Positions 27,459 to 35,511 of a stretch of 64,000 nucleotides of DNA are shown here, in pieces. The DNA is taken from assembly GCA_017534815.1 (NCBI GenBank), contig JAFXVS010000046.1, forward strand, positions 17,379-81,378. Direction: 5' to 3'. Origin of the DNA: Bacteroidaceae bacterium. Lineage in GTDB: Bacteria; Bacteroidota; Bacteroidia; Bacteroidales; Bacteroidaceae. Below the pieces are notes generated by a model that had not been told where the DNA came from, ran no database searches, and saw nothing but the letters and a program-made list of their open reading frames with translations. Numbering within the stretch: position 1 is the stretch's first letter; each line of letters begins with the position of its first letter. The position numbers and the translations under genes are program-made.

Positions 27459-27884
27459 TTATTCGCTGAAATCTTCAGCCGACAGGTAGTAATACACATC
27501 GACATTATCCACCATGCTGTAGGTCATCAGATCCTCGTTGAAATTGTCCTGCGTGTAGTGATTCTCAGCCTTCTGCTGTTCCACAGGAGTAGATGATGGC
27601 ATGGAGATGAACTTCAGTGCCACAGTGACAATGAGGACGAGCGATGCAGCAATAGACATGGTGCTGATCCATAGGTTACGACGGCGGTTCTTGTGAATGT
27701 GGAAGAGTTGCGCCGTTCGTGCAGGAACTTCTTCTGCCTTTTCAGGAACCTCTTGTTCTACGGCATCTATCTGCTCCATGATTCGAGCAGTCAGATTGTC
27801 GAAATATGCGTCAGACACCTTGAATGGGTATCTGCCGTTGCCCTCAGGGGCAAATATTCGGTTGTTCTTTGTACTCATAATCAT
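27459..27884 (-). CDS. single-pass membrane protein, anti-sigma candidate
   Basis: A 141-residue protein with a cytosolic N-terminal part (about 1-65) and one transmembrane segment (about 73-92, ISTMSIAASLVLIVTVALKF). A short periplasmic tail ends in a helical ENFNEDLMTYSMVDNVDVYY stretch. The initiation codon may be the Met at residue 1 or 3. It begins 70 bases after the ECF sigma gene and is followed 41 bases later by the Spy-like gene. The topology and position fit an anti-sigma factor, but no ZAS-type His/Cys motif is present, so that role is a proposal only. Confidence 0.65.
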   Translation of the reverse strand: MIMSTKNNRIFAPEGNGRYPFKVSDAYFDNLTARIMEQIDAVEQEVPEKAEEVPARTAQLFHIHKNRRRNLWISTMSIAASLVLIVTVALKFISMPSSTPVEQQKAENHYTQDNFNEDLMTYSMVDNVDVYYYLSAEDFSE

Positions 27885-27954
27885 ACGTTTTTGTTGTTTA
27901 GTTATTGGTGTGACTATTGTTCTTTTAAAAGGTTTAATAGTGCAATGACTTTTT

Positions 27955-28500
27955 TTATTCTTTTGACTTAATAAAGTTTGTAATCTTTTCTACGGCAATG
28001 TGGTAGGATGCCTTTAACGCTCCGACGCTGGTGCCTACGAGGTCGGAAATCTCTTCGTATTTCTTATCTTCGAAATACTTCATACAGAACACTTGTCTTT
28101 GTTTGGCGGGTAGGGTGGAGACTGCCTGCATCAGCAGTTCCTGTGTATTGTCGCCATCGAAATACTCATCTGCCACAAAGTTCGCCTGTTCCACAAAATC
28201 TTCATCGTCAATGGAGGCCATCTGTTTTTGTTGCTTCAGAAACGTGAGGGACTCGTTGTATGCTATCCTATACAACCAAGTGAAGATGGCTGACTCACCC
28301 TTGAAATTGTCCAAGCCTTTCCATGCTTTGATAAACGTGTTCTGCAGCACATCGTCCGTGTCGTCGTGGTTTTGTACCACATAGTGAATCTTCCAATAGA
28401 GTTGACGTGAATAGACGTTGACAATCTGTTCAAAGGCCTTGCGCTTACTCTGCGGGTCTTGAATGCGTTTCAGTATGTCTTGTTCATCTATCTTTGCCAT
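27955..28500 (-). CDS. ECF-family RNA polymerase sigma factor
   Basis: A 181-residue sigma-70 family regulator of the extracytoplasmic function class. It has region 2 (about 30-95: LYWKIHYVVQNHDDTDDVLQ, then FIKAWKGLDNFKGES and TWLYRIAYN) and region 4 with helix-turn-helix (about 125-175: LPAKQRQVFCMKYFEDKKYE, then VGTSVGALKASYHIA). The start is placed at MAKIDEQD (28500) because 28 extra N-terminal residues in the longer reading do not look like sigma sequence. It directs RNA polymerase to a small regulon, probably autoregulated, and heads the operon with the anti-sigma candidate and the Spy-like protein. Confidence 0.92.
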   Translation of the reverse strand: MAKIDEQDILKRIQDPQSKRKAFEQIVNVYSRQLYWKIHYVVQNHDDTDDVLQNTFIKAWKGLDNFKGESAIFTWLYRIAYNESLTFLKQQKQMASIDDEDFVEQANFVADEYFDGDNTQELLMQAVSTLPAKQRQVFCMKYFEDKKYEEISDLVGTSVGALKASYHIAVEKITNFIKSKE

Positions 28501-28554
28501 CTCGGATGCGTTGCTGTGCCGTTTTGACAAGTTGGCTTTAGGAATGGTTTGGCA

Positions 28555-28605
28555 TGAAAAAAGTGAAAGTCCTTCTATCCACACGGAAAAGACAAACTTT
28601 CACCT
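28555..28605 (-). terminator. terminator of the small T9SS-tail gene
   Basis: GTGAAAGT / ACTTTCAC stem (28563-28570 with 28596-28603) followed on the minus strand by TTTTTT, between the small T9SS gene and the sigma factor gene. Confidence 0.75.
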
Positions 28606-28656
28606 TCTTTTTATGATAATTTTATTAACCCTTTCTCAATGAGGAGAGTTTGTTCT

Positions 28657-28986
28657 TTAGTGCAGGTAAACTTTGCGGGTGAACTTACCAATCTTCACGA
28701 TGTAATAGCCTCGTTGCAACTGAGAGAGTTCAAAGGTCTTCGATGCACTGTCAATCACCTGTGAATAGACTTTTTCGCCAGTAATGCTATAGACTTCCAG
28801 CGTCTGTCCATCTGCATTCTTCACCCGGATGCTTGACCCGCTTACTGCAATGGTGATCTGATTCTGCTCCATCTCTATCTGGCTGTCCTGCATCTCTTCC
28901 GATTCAGCCATCATCGTAGCTGGAACGGATGACAAACATGCCATCAATAGAAGGACTTTAGATATTTTAAGTAACGATTTTACCAT
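28657..28986 (-). CDS. minimal T9SS sorting-domain protein
   Basis: A 109-residue exported protein made of a signal peptide (about 1-28, ending MMAES), a short acidic linker (EEMQDSQIEMEQNQ) and a complete T9SS type A sorting domain (about 40-109: VYSITGEKVYSQVIDS, then LQRGYYIVKIGKFTRKVYLH). There is no cargo domain, so the protein is little more than a secretion tag. The start at 28986 is chosen because it gives the signal peptide and lies just behind a consensus promoter; a 27-residue longer reading would run into the promoter. It could be a free competitor or adaptor of the T9SS, or a remnant of a larger protein; both are inference. Confidence 0.75.
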   Translation of the reverse strand: MVKSLLKISKVLLLMACLSSVPATMMAESEEMQDSQIEMEQNQITIAVSGSSIRVKNADGQTLEVYSITGEKVYSQVIDSASKTFELSQLQRGYYIVKIGKFTRKVYLH

Positions 28987-29006
28987 ATACAATACGTTTT
29001 GTGATG

Positions 29007-29038
29007 CAAATATAGAGCCTTTTTTTTTTAGTACCAAA
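29007..29038 (-). promoter_or_regulatory. promoter of the small T9SS-tail gene
   Basis: Minus strand -33 TTTG, 19-base spacer, -7 TATATTTG (29007-29014), 20 bases before the start codon at 28986. Confidence 0.7.
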
Positions 29039-29073
29039 TTTTTTTCAAAAAAAATGCATTTTTGCACAATAAA

Positions 29074-29119
29074 TTTAAAAAAGAAGGAGATGACAGGTGT
29101 TTATGCCTGCCATCTCCTT
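29074..29119 (-). terminator. terminator of the PpiD-like gene
   Basis: Stem AAGGAGATGGCAGG / CCTGTCATCTCCTT (one G-T pair) with a short loop, then a T-rich tract on the minus strand, about 30 bases after the stop codon. Confidence 0.85.
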
Positions 29120-29146
29120 ATATATATAAATAATGTGTAATTATTT

Positions 29147-31297
29147 TTAGAAGAACTTGTAACGATTATCCTTCACCTTTGCTTTCATGTAGAGCGCATT
29201 GATGATGGTGCTTGAGGCGTTGCGGAAATTGTTCATGCCAAGAGATTCCTCTTCTGCTTTCGCGTCAAACTTCTCAGATGTCTTGGTCTTGTCAATAACC
29301 TGGAACATGTAAACACCACGATTACCCTTGACGGGACCTGCAAATGCGCCCTTAGCGGTCTTAGCTGCCACAGCGCTTACCAGAGGCTCGGATGCGCCTG
29401 TCGATGCAATGAATGCTGGTGCACTGAATGACACGTGCTTGATGGTGTCAACCACTACATCCTTCAGCTTTTGGGCTTCAGCGATACTCTTCACATTCTT
29501 AGCTGACTCATAAATCTTGGCAATCTTCTTCTCGTTCTTGACCACTTCCGTCAACTCTTCCTTCAGCTTTGCTTGTGAACGGTAGCCTTCCTTGTTGATG
29601 CCAGTCAGGGCAACCAACAGCAGATGGTCGTTGCTGCCACATTCGTAGAGTGGGGAAATGGAACCTTCCTTCGCCTCATCAAACACCCACTTCAGCGCGT
29701 CGCGAGTGGCACGGATGCCTGCAATACCGTGAGCGGCTGTCGTCACATCGTTGATAGGACGAACCGTGTAGCCGTTCTTTGCAGCATTCGCCTCAATCTG
29801 CTCCAAGGTTGTGTTCTCGGCTACAAATGAAGAGAATTTGTTGTATTCCTTGCTGTAAGTGTCATCAGAGAACTTCAGTTCTTTCACAACAGCTGCCACG
29901 TTGTACTTTGTGATTGGGTTGGCAGTCTTCAGTACCTGCAGGATGATGGTAGAACCATTCTCCAACTTCAGTTTCTTGGTCTCGCCAGCATTCATGCCAT
30001 AGATGGTGTTGATGTAGAGCGTGTTGTCTGCATCGAGGGATGCCTTTTGGAATTGCTCTGTGGCAATCCATGAAGAGTCGCCTTCCTGATTGTACTTTTT
30101 GGCGATTTCTTTGAATTGTGCACCACTGTTGAGCGCTGTCATGATGCTGTCAGCCTTCTTGGCGATGTCGGCTTCATCCTTGCCGATCACACCCAGTTGA
30201 CGGAACAGTACAGAGTCTGGCTGAGTGGTCTTGCCCAATAACTTATAAGTATAGTAAGTGTTGGTCATTGGATCGAAGGCAGGAGTCTTCACAGAACCTA
30301 CAGCTGTAGAGTCGAGAAGAGATGAAATCATGCTTGGGAAAGCGTCTTTCGTTTTGTATACATCAGAGTAGGGGAGCAATGAAGTTGCCTGACGTACAGC
30401 GTTTCCTGCTGTTGTATTGCTGGTGGCTGCAGTCAGTTTTGCAGCTGCATCAGCCATCTCAGTCTCAGCAGCCTTCTTGTCTGCATCGCTTGCGACAACA
30501 AGGACATCAATGATTTTCACATCGCGTGTTTCGATGAACTGCTGATACTGCTCCTTGTCCTCGTTGTATTTAGCGGTCAGTTCCTCGTCTGTCACCTTCA
30601 CATCCTCATCCTTTACGGATGCAGCAGGGATGGCGGCCAGCACAAGGTCTGATTCCTCAGCGCGGCTGTCGAAAGTCAACTTAGCTTCTACAGGGTTGGA
30701 GAGGAAGCACTGAGAAAGGAGCACCTGATACTTTTGAGTGAGCAACTGGTCACGAATCTGACGCTGTGCAAACAAATAGTACTTGTAAATCTTTTCGTAA
30801 GCTTCTGGAATCTGAGTGCCAGCGTCCTTCAACTTCTTATACTCATTGAGGAACGTGTTTACCGTTGCATAGTCGTAACGGCCTGTCTGCTGGTTCATGA
30901 ACACTGGTACCTGAAGCATCTGACTGTAACCAGTCTTCACGATGTCTGAGATTTCTGCATCGCTCACTGCAAGTCCCAATTCGTCACACTGCTTCTGAAT
31001 AAGTTGCTGCTGAACATAAGTCTGCCATGCCTCATCCTTGATGCGGTTCAGTTCTTCCTCGCTAAAGGAACTCTTCTGCTGAGCAATTTCGTAGTAAGTC
31101 TGCATGTCGTCCACCAGTTTCTGATAATCCTGGATGGAAATAGACTTGCCGTCCACCTCGCCGACCTGCTGGCTTGATTTCTGGAAGAGGCTCTCAAGGC
31201 CTCTAAATAAGTCGCCGGCGACGAAGAGGAACAACGCCACGGCGATGATGGTCACAAGGAGTACACCCTTGCTTCTGATTTTTTGTAATGCTGCCAT
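29147..31297 (-). CDS. PpiD/SurA-type membrane-anchored folding factor
   Basis: A 716-residue protein of the SurA_N/PpiD type. It has one N-terminal membrane anchor (about 11-31, GVLLVTIIAVALFLFVAGDL) followed by a SurA-like chaperone region (about 40-210). Parvulin-type (PpiC) peptidyl-prolyl isomerase domains follow around 340-450, and a long helical C-terminal part carries further PPIase-like sequence. It acts in the periplasm on newly exported proteins such as outer-membrane barrels. The length exceeds E. coli PpiD (623). It has its own -7 element at 31393-31400 and a terminator, so it is probably monocistronic. Confidence 0.87.
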   Translation of the reverse strand: MAALQKIRSKGVLLVTIIAVALFLFVAGDLFRGLESLFQKSSQQVGEVDGKSISIQDYQKLVDDMQTYYEIAQQKSSFSEEELNRIKDEAWQTYVQQQLIQKQCDELGLAVSDAEISDIVKTGYSQMLQVPVFMNQQTGRYDYATVNTFLNEYKKLKDAGTQIPEAYEKIYKYYLFAQRQIRDQLLTQKYQVLLSQCFLSNPVEAKLTFDSRAEESDLVLAAIPAASVKDEDVKVTDEELTAKYNEDKEQYQQFIETRDVKIIDVLVVASDADKKAAETEMADAAAKLTAATSNTTAGNAVRQATSLLPYSDVYKTKDAFPSMISSLLDSTAVGSVKTPAFDPMTNTYYTYKLLGKTTQPDSVLFRQLGVIGKDEADIAKKADSIMTALNSGAQFKEIAKKYNQEGDSSWIATEQFQKASLDADNTLYINTIYGMNAGETKKLKLENGSTIILQVLKTANPITKYNVAAVVKELKFSDDTYSKEYNKFSSFVAENTTLEQIEANAAKNGYTVRPINDVTTAAHGIAGIRATRDALKWVFDEAKEGSISPLYECGSNDHLLLVALTGINKEGYRSQAKLKEELTEVVKNEKKIAKIYESAKNVKSIAEAQKLKDVVVDTIKHVSFSAPAFIASTGASEPLVSAVAAKTAKGAFAGPVKGNRGVYMFQVIDKTKTSEKFDAKAEEESLGMNNFRNASSTIINALYMKAKVKDNRYKFF

Positions 31298-31392
31298 TTT
31301 TTATTGTTTTTTATTTAATAATATACCCGTATAAAGATATCATTTTGTTCCTTCGCCACACTTTCTTCTGTGCACGAAATCACAAAATCATG

Positions 31393-31400
31393 CAAAAGTA
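31393..31400 (-). promoter_or_regulatory. -7 element of the PpiD-like gene
   Basis: Minus strand TACTTTTG (TAnnTTTG), leaving a leader of about 90 bases before the ATG at 31297. A short hairpin-capable palindrome lies upstream of it. Confidence 0.45.
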
Positions 31401-31540
31401 CGAAAAAAATCTCACTCGAACACGATGTTCGGTAAGATTTTTTCAAATAATCCCCTTTTTTGTGAGGGTTCTTAAAAAACAAGCGGACTTTATGCGCCCA
31501 TTGGGTAACACTCTGACATGTTACTTATACCATGATTGTT

Positions 31541-32122
31541 CTAATCATTGAGGATGAAACGACTTTCTTCGGTGGACCAACGGAGGGTGTAATGGAGCGT
31601 GAAAGGCTCATTGGTCTTGCCACCGCCATGGGTCTGAAGGAGAAGAGGAGCATTGGTGGCGGTGACAGTGAGTTGATCGGTGTCTTTGTCGATGGTGATC
31701 TTGCGGAAGTGATCAACGTTGGTCAGTGTGTAGTAGTCGAGCGTGCGGAGAGGTTCCCAGTCTGTGGAATAAAAAGCCACGGAGGAGTCGGGGGTGTTGT
31801 CGCAGAAGATGGTGCTGATGACCATGATGATGCGCGTCCCGTCATGTTTAGTGAGCATCTTGAACTCTTTCTCGGATTGGGGCGAGACGACGAGATAGGC
31901 GTAGTCATCCGTCAATTCCTTCATGGTGGAGAAGGTGCGGAAGAGGTTGCGGGTCTGCATGGTCTTATCATGCTTCTGATTATCCACAATCTCCAGACGG
32001 TTGTACTCGGACAGAACCGGGCACACCTCTTGAGGCATCTTGAGGAAGAGGTTTTTGAATGACTGAGCGTGGGAAACTAATAGTGAAAGACTCAATACAA
32101 ATAATGCAAATATCCTTTTCAT
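31541..32122 (-). CDS. DUF3256-family exported protein
   Basis: A 193-residue exported protein with a signal peptide (1-19, ending SHAQS). The body matches DUF3256, a Bacteroidales family of unknown function: FLKMPQEVCPVLSEYNRLEI near 25-45, KTMQTRNLFRTFSTMKELTD, and YTLTNVDHFRKITIDKDTDQ later. It is 28 bases downstream of the MacB-like permease gene and may be the last gene of the export operon, though its function need not be related. Confidence 0.8.
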   Translation of the reverse strand: MKRIFALFVLSLSLLVSHAQSFKNLFLKMPQEVCPVLSEYNRLEIVDNQKHDKTMQTRNLFRTFSTMKELTDDYAYLVVSPQSEKEFKMLTKHDGTRIIMVISTIFCDNTPDSSVAFYSTDWEPLRTLDYYTLTNVDHFRKITIDKDTDQLTVTATNAPLLLQTHGGGKTNEPFTLHYTLRWSTEESRFILND

Positions 32123-32150
32123 GCCGCTAAACTTAACTAACCTCTATACA

Positions 32151-33377
32151 TTACTCATGTCTGATGGCCTCGATTGGATCCATGTTGGCAGCCTTGCGGG
32201 CAGGGATGTATCCGAAGATGATGCCGATGAAGGTGCAGACAGCGAAGGACACGTAGATGGACCATGCGGGGATGCTGGAAGGCATACCCATGACTGGTAT
32301 GACAAATTGCCCGACAAGGCATCCTAACAGTACCCCCAATAGTCCGCCTGTAAGTGAAATGAGCACAGACTCGATGAGGAACTGGAGAGAGATGACCATG
32401 CCTGTGGCACCTACAGCCATACGAAGACCAATCTCCTTGGTACGTTCTGTGACGGACACGAGCATGATGTTCATGATGCCGATGCCTGCCACGAGCAGTG
32501 AAAAGGCTGCTGCAACGACAAGAATGATGGTGACGGTGTCCATCGTGGAGGACATGGTTTCCATCATCTCTGCCTGTGAACGGATGGTGAAATCATCTTC
32601 GGCCTCAGCCTTGAGTTTATGGTTGCTACGCAGAATCTGGGTCAATTCCTCGATGGCTGCATCGGAGAGCTCTTCGGTGAGTGCCGAGCAGACGATGGAG
32701 GAGAAGTAAGTCTGTGCAGCGATACGCTTCATCACGCAGGTGTAAGGGGCAATGATGACATTGTCCTGATCCATTCCCCATGAGTTGTAGCCCTTGCTCT
32801 CTAAGACACCGATGATGCGTAACGGAATGGACTTGAAACGGATGTTCTTGCCGATGGCTTCAGCCTCCTTGCCTTCGCCAAATAGTTCTTTGACAATGGT
32901 GGTCCCGACCACGCACACCTTGGAAGCCTTGCGGACGTCTTCCTCCGTGAAGTTGGTTCCCTCTTCCAAATCCCACTGCTTGATGTCAAGGTATTCGGTC
33001 GATTCGCCATAGACGGTGCTGTTCGTATTGTTGTTGCCATAGATGACCTGACCGCCGGATGTGACTTCTGGAGACACATAACTGACGAATTTCTTTTCAT
33101 CGAGGATGCGCTGGTAATCAGCCGTCTTGAGGGTCTGCATGGAAGAAGGATCTTGACGTACACCACCACGTCTGTCTGCTCCAGGACGGATGGTGAGCAG
33201 GTTGGTTCCCATCGTGGAGAGTTCCTTGCGAATACTTTCCTTTGAGCCTTGTCCGATGGACATCATAATGATGACAGCAGCCACACCGATGATGATACCG
33301 AGCATGGATAGGAACGAACGCATCTTGTTGTTCGCCACAGCGTTGATGCTGACCTTAAATAAGTTAAGTATATTCAT
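32151..33377 (-). CDS. MacB-type ABC transporter permease
   Basis: A 408-residue permease with one N-terminal transmembrane segment (about 20-40), a MacB periplasmic domain (about 45-245) and an FtsX-like core of three transmembrane segments (about 290-400; VVAAAFSLLVAGIGIMNIML, then the ISLTGGLLGVLLG stretch). It couples with a separate ATPase, adaptor and TolC-type channel to drive substrates out of the periplasm. The order TolC, adaptor, ATPase, permease on the minus strand is a MacAB-TolC operon with the ATPase split off. The gap to the ATPase gene carries one of the two 17-bp palindromic elements. Confidence 0.92.
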   Translation of the reverse strand: MNILNLFKVSINAVANNKMRSFLSMLGIIIGVAAVIIMMSIGQGSKESIRKELSTMGTNLLTIRPGADRRGGVRQDPSSMQTLKTADYQRILDEKKFVSYVSPEVTSGGQVIYGNNNTNSTVYGESTEYLDIKQWDLEEGTNFTEEDVRKASKVCVVGTTIVKELFGEGKEAEAIGKNIRFKSIPLRIIGVLESKGYNSWGMDQDNVIIAPYTCVMKRIAAQTYFSSIVCSALTEELSDAAIEELTQILRSNHKLKAEAEDDFTIRSQAEMMETMSSTMDTVTIILVVAAAFSLLVAGIGIMNIMLVSVTERTKEIGLRMAVGATGMVISLQFLIESVLISLTGGLLGVLLGCLVGQFVIPVMGMPSSIPAWSIYVSFAVCTFIGIIFGYIPARKAANMDPIEAIRHE

Positions 33378-33404
33378 TGAGTGTTATCATTATTATGACA
33401 ATCG

Positions 33405-33421
33405 CCCAGCGCGTGGGCTGG
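33405..33421. repeat. 17-bp palindromic element, copy 1
   Basis: CCCAGCGCGTGGGCTGG with nested inverted repeats (CCCA/TGGG and CCAGC/GCTGG on the opposite strand). It abuts the stop codon of the ABC ATPase gene (33422-33424) in the gap before the permease gene. Confidence 0.85.
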
Positions 33422-34186
33422 TTAATCGTCTTGGGGTTTTGGCAGTGCTGCTAATGCTTCAGCTGCCGACTTGATGTTGGTATTGATCGTATCCTCGCGA
33501 ATCTTGCCGTCGCGCAGATTGATATTACGTGAGGCGAAGGAGGCAATCTCTGGATTGTGGGTCACGAAGATGATGGTGTGTCCCTCTTGATGAAGCTTCT
33601 GGAAAAGCACCAGCATCTCAAACGATGTGCGTGTGTCGAGGTTACCGGTCGCCTCGTCAGCAAGGAGTACAGCAGGATTGTTGACCAATGCACGGGCGAT
33701 GGCAACACGTTGCATCTGACCACCAGACATCTGGTTACTCTTGTGATCAAGGCGGTCGCCAAGTCCCACTTCTTGCAATGCCTTGATGGCAGCCTCACGA
33801 CGTTGCTTTGCTGAATACTTATTATTATACATCAGCGGCAACTCTACGTTCTCCACAGCAGTGGTCTTGGCCAAGAGATTATAGTTCTGGAACACGAAGC
33901 CAATCTTCCTGTTGCGCAGTTTCGCACGTTGGTTCTTACTCATCTTACGGACGGGGGTACCATCCAGATAATATTCACCAGAGGTGGGCGTATCGAGGCA
34001 TCCCAACTGATTGAGCAGGGTCGATTTTCCTGAACCCGAGGTTCCTTGTATGGTCACGAACTCCCCTTCGTAAATCTTAAAGCTGACACCACGCAGGGCT
34101 TTCACGGTTTCAGAACCCACCTGAAAATAGCGCTTCACGTTGTCGAGTTCGATGACAACCTTACGATTATCTTTTTGTTCGTTCAT
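33422..34186 (-). CDS. ABC transporter ATP-binding protein, MacB/LolD type
   Basis: A 254-residue ATPase subunit. Walker A (GTSGSGKST), the signature (MSGGQMQRVAIARAL) and Walker B (VLLADEATGNLD) are all present, with the H-loop His in IIFVTHN. The MacB/LolD class is the best fit from the neighbours. The start is placed at MNEQKDNR (34186), with 72 residues of the longer reading excluded because they translate the tail of the MacA-like gene in another frame. It is 22 bases after the MacA-like gene. Confidence 0.93.
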   Translation of the reverse strand: MNEQKDNRKVVIELDNVKRYFQVGSETVKALRGVSFKIYEGEFVTIQGTSGSGKSTLLNQLGCLDTPTSGEYYLDGTPVRKMSKNQRAKLRNRKIGFVFQNYNLLAKTTAVENVELPLMYNNKYSAKQRREAAIKALQEVGLGDRLDHKSNQMSGGQMQRVAIARALVNNPAVLLADEATGNLDTRTSFEMLVLFQKLHQEGHTIIFVTHNPEIASFASRNINLRDGKIREDTINTNIKSAAEALAALPKPQDD

Positions 34187-34208
34187 CTTCAGTCTTTCTG
34201 TTTGTTCA

Positions 34209-35465
34209 TTATCTGGAGAAATTACCGCCACCGGCAGGTCTGCCGCCACCCATGCCGGCACCACCGCCTGCACCAGGAGCACCACCTCGGGCACCGCCAG
34301 GTCCACCTGCACCACCACGATTTCTATTGCCACCTGGACGTGGCATGAATGGGTTGGATGTTGTCTGTTCTTCTTCCTCTTCTTCACCGCCAATAATCTC
34401 AAAATCAGTGAGCACCTCAGTGCCAGCTGCTACGCCAGAGAGAATCTCAGTGAGCATGCCGTTGCTGATGCCGATTTCAACCTTATGGGCTTTGAAGACG
34501 TTACCTTCTTTTGTCCAAACTTTAGCGTGGCCTTCCACATCCTCCACTGTCTCACCGTCTTGCAAAAGAGCTTCGTTGGGAGTGAAACGCAATGCTCTGG
34601 CGGGAACAGCCAAAACGCCGTTTCTCTCCATTGTGTAGATGGTTACGTTAGCTGTCAGACCTGGCTTCAGTTTCAGTTGGTCGTTAGGAGCGGAGATAAC
34701 CACCTCGTAAGTGACCACATTACTTTCTGTTGTGGCTTGCTGGCGCACTTGAGTGACTGCACCTTCGAAGATGTCATCAGGGAAAGCGTCAACAGTGAAA
34801 GTGACACGCTGTCCTTCCTTGACACCACCGATGTCAGCCTCGTCGATGTCGGCAATCACACGCATGTCAGTCAAATCCTGAGCAATAATGAAGAGAGTAG
34901 GGGTAGTCATGGCTGAAGCCACAGTTTGGCCTTCCTCCACTTCCTTAGAGAGTACGACACCGTCAATCGGAGAAGTAATAGTGGCGTAACCGAGGTTGGT
35001 CTGTGCCTCAGTTACATTCTGCTGCTGCACTTTCACCTGCTGCAAAGCCTGCTCGTAATTCAGTTTGGCATTTTCGTAGTCATTAGCAGAAACAAGTCCC
35101 TTCTCATAAAGGGTTTTGTATCGCTTATAATTGGCTGATTGATAGTTCAGTGATGACTGGGCATTAGAGAGATTGCTCTGCGCTGATGCCAATTTGGAGA
35201 GCAAGTTGGTCTTGTCGAGTTCAGCAATGACCTGACCACGATGCACTTCAGAGTTGTAGTCTACATAAATGCGATCGATAATACCAGAAACCTGTGTACC
35301 GACTTCCACCTCTGTCACAGGCTCTATAGTACCTGTGGCGGTGATGCTGGTGGTAATGTTCTGCTTCTCTACTGGAGCGGTGGAGTAGGTCACCTGAGGT
35401 CCCTCGCTACATGCAGCGAAGGTTGTTGCGATGATAATTGTTGTGAATATGTTGCTTGTCTTCAT
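34209..35465 (-). CDS. MacA-type periplasmic adaptor with Gly-rich tail
   Basis: A 418-residue membrane-fusion/adaptor protein. It is probably a lipoprotein (lipobox-like TTFAACSEG near residues 15-20). It has a barrel-sandwich (lipoyl) domain (TITSPIDGVVLSKEVEEGQT), an alpha-helical hairpin with LNYEQALQQVKVQQQNVTEA (about 95-150) and a beta-barrel part with RQQATTESNVVTYEVVIS. The C-terminus (about 370-418) is an unusual Gly/Pro/Arg-rich low-complexity tail following an acidic EEEEEE run. It bridges the permease and the TolC-like channel. Confidence 0.9.
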   Translation of the reverse strand: MKTSNIFTTIIIATTFAACSEGPQVTYSTAPVEKQNITTSITATGTIEPVTEVEVGTQVSGIIDRIYVDYNSEVHRGQVIAELDKTNLLSKLASAQSNLSNAQSSLNYQSANYKRYKTLYEKGLVSANDYENAKLNYEQALQQVKVQQQNVTEAQTNLGYATITSPIDGVVLSKEVEEGQTVASAMTTPTLFIIAQDLTDMRVIADIDEADIGGVKEGQRVTFTVDAFPDDIFEGAVTQVRQQATTESNVVTYEVVISAPNDQLKLKPGLTANVTIYTMERNGVLAVPARALRFTPNEALLQDGETVEDVEGHAKVWTKEGNVFKAHKVEIGISNGMLTEILSGVAAGTEVLTDFEIIGGEEEEEEQTTSNPFMPRPGGNRNRGGAGGPGGARGGAPGAGGGAGMGGGRPAGGGNFSR

Positions 35466-35511
35466 TGTCTTTTAGAATTGAAGAGTTGAATATTTGAATA
35501 ATTGATATCTC

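Noticed and set aside
28501-28584. 28-residue N-terminal extension of the ECF sigma factor
   Set aside because: It would begin inside the terminator of the upstream gene and has no sigma-like sequence.
34187-34402. 72-residue N-terminal extension of the ABC ATPase
   Set aside because: It translates the Gly-rich tail of the MacA-like gene in another frame and lacks ABC features.
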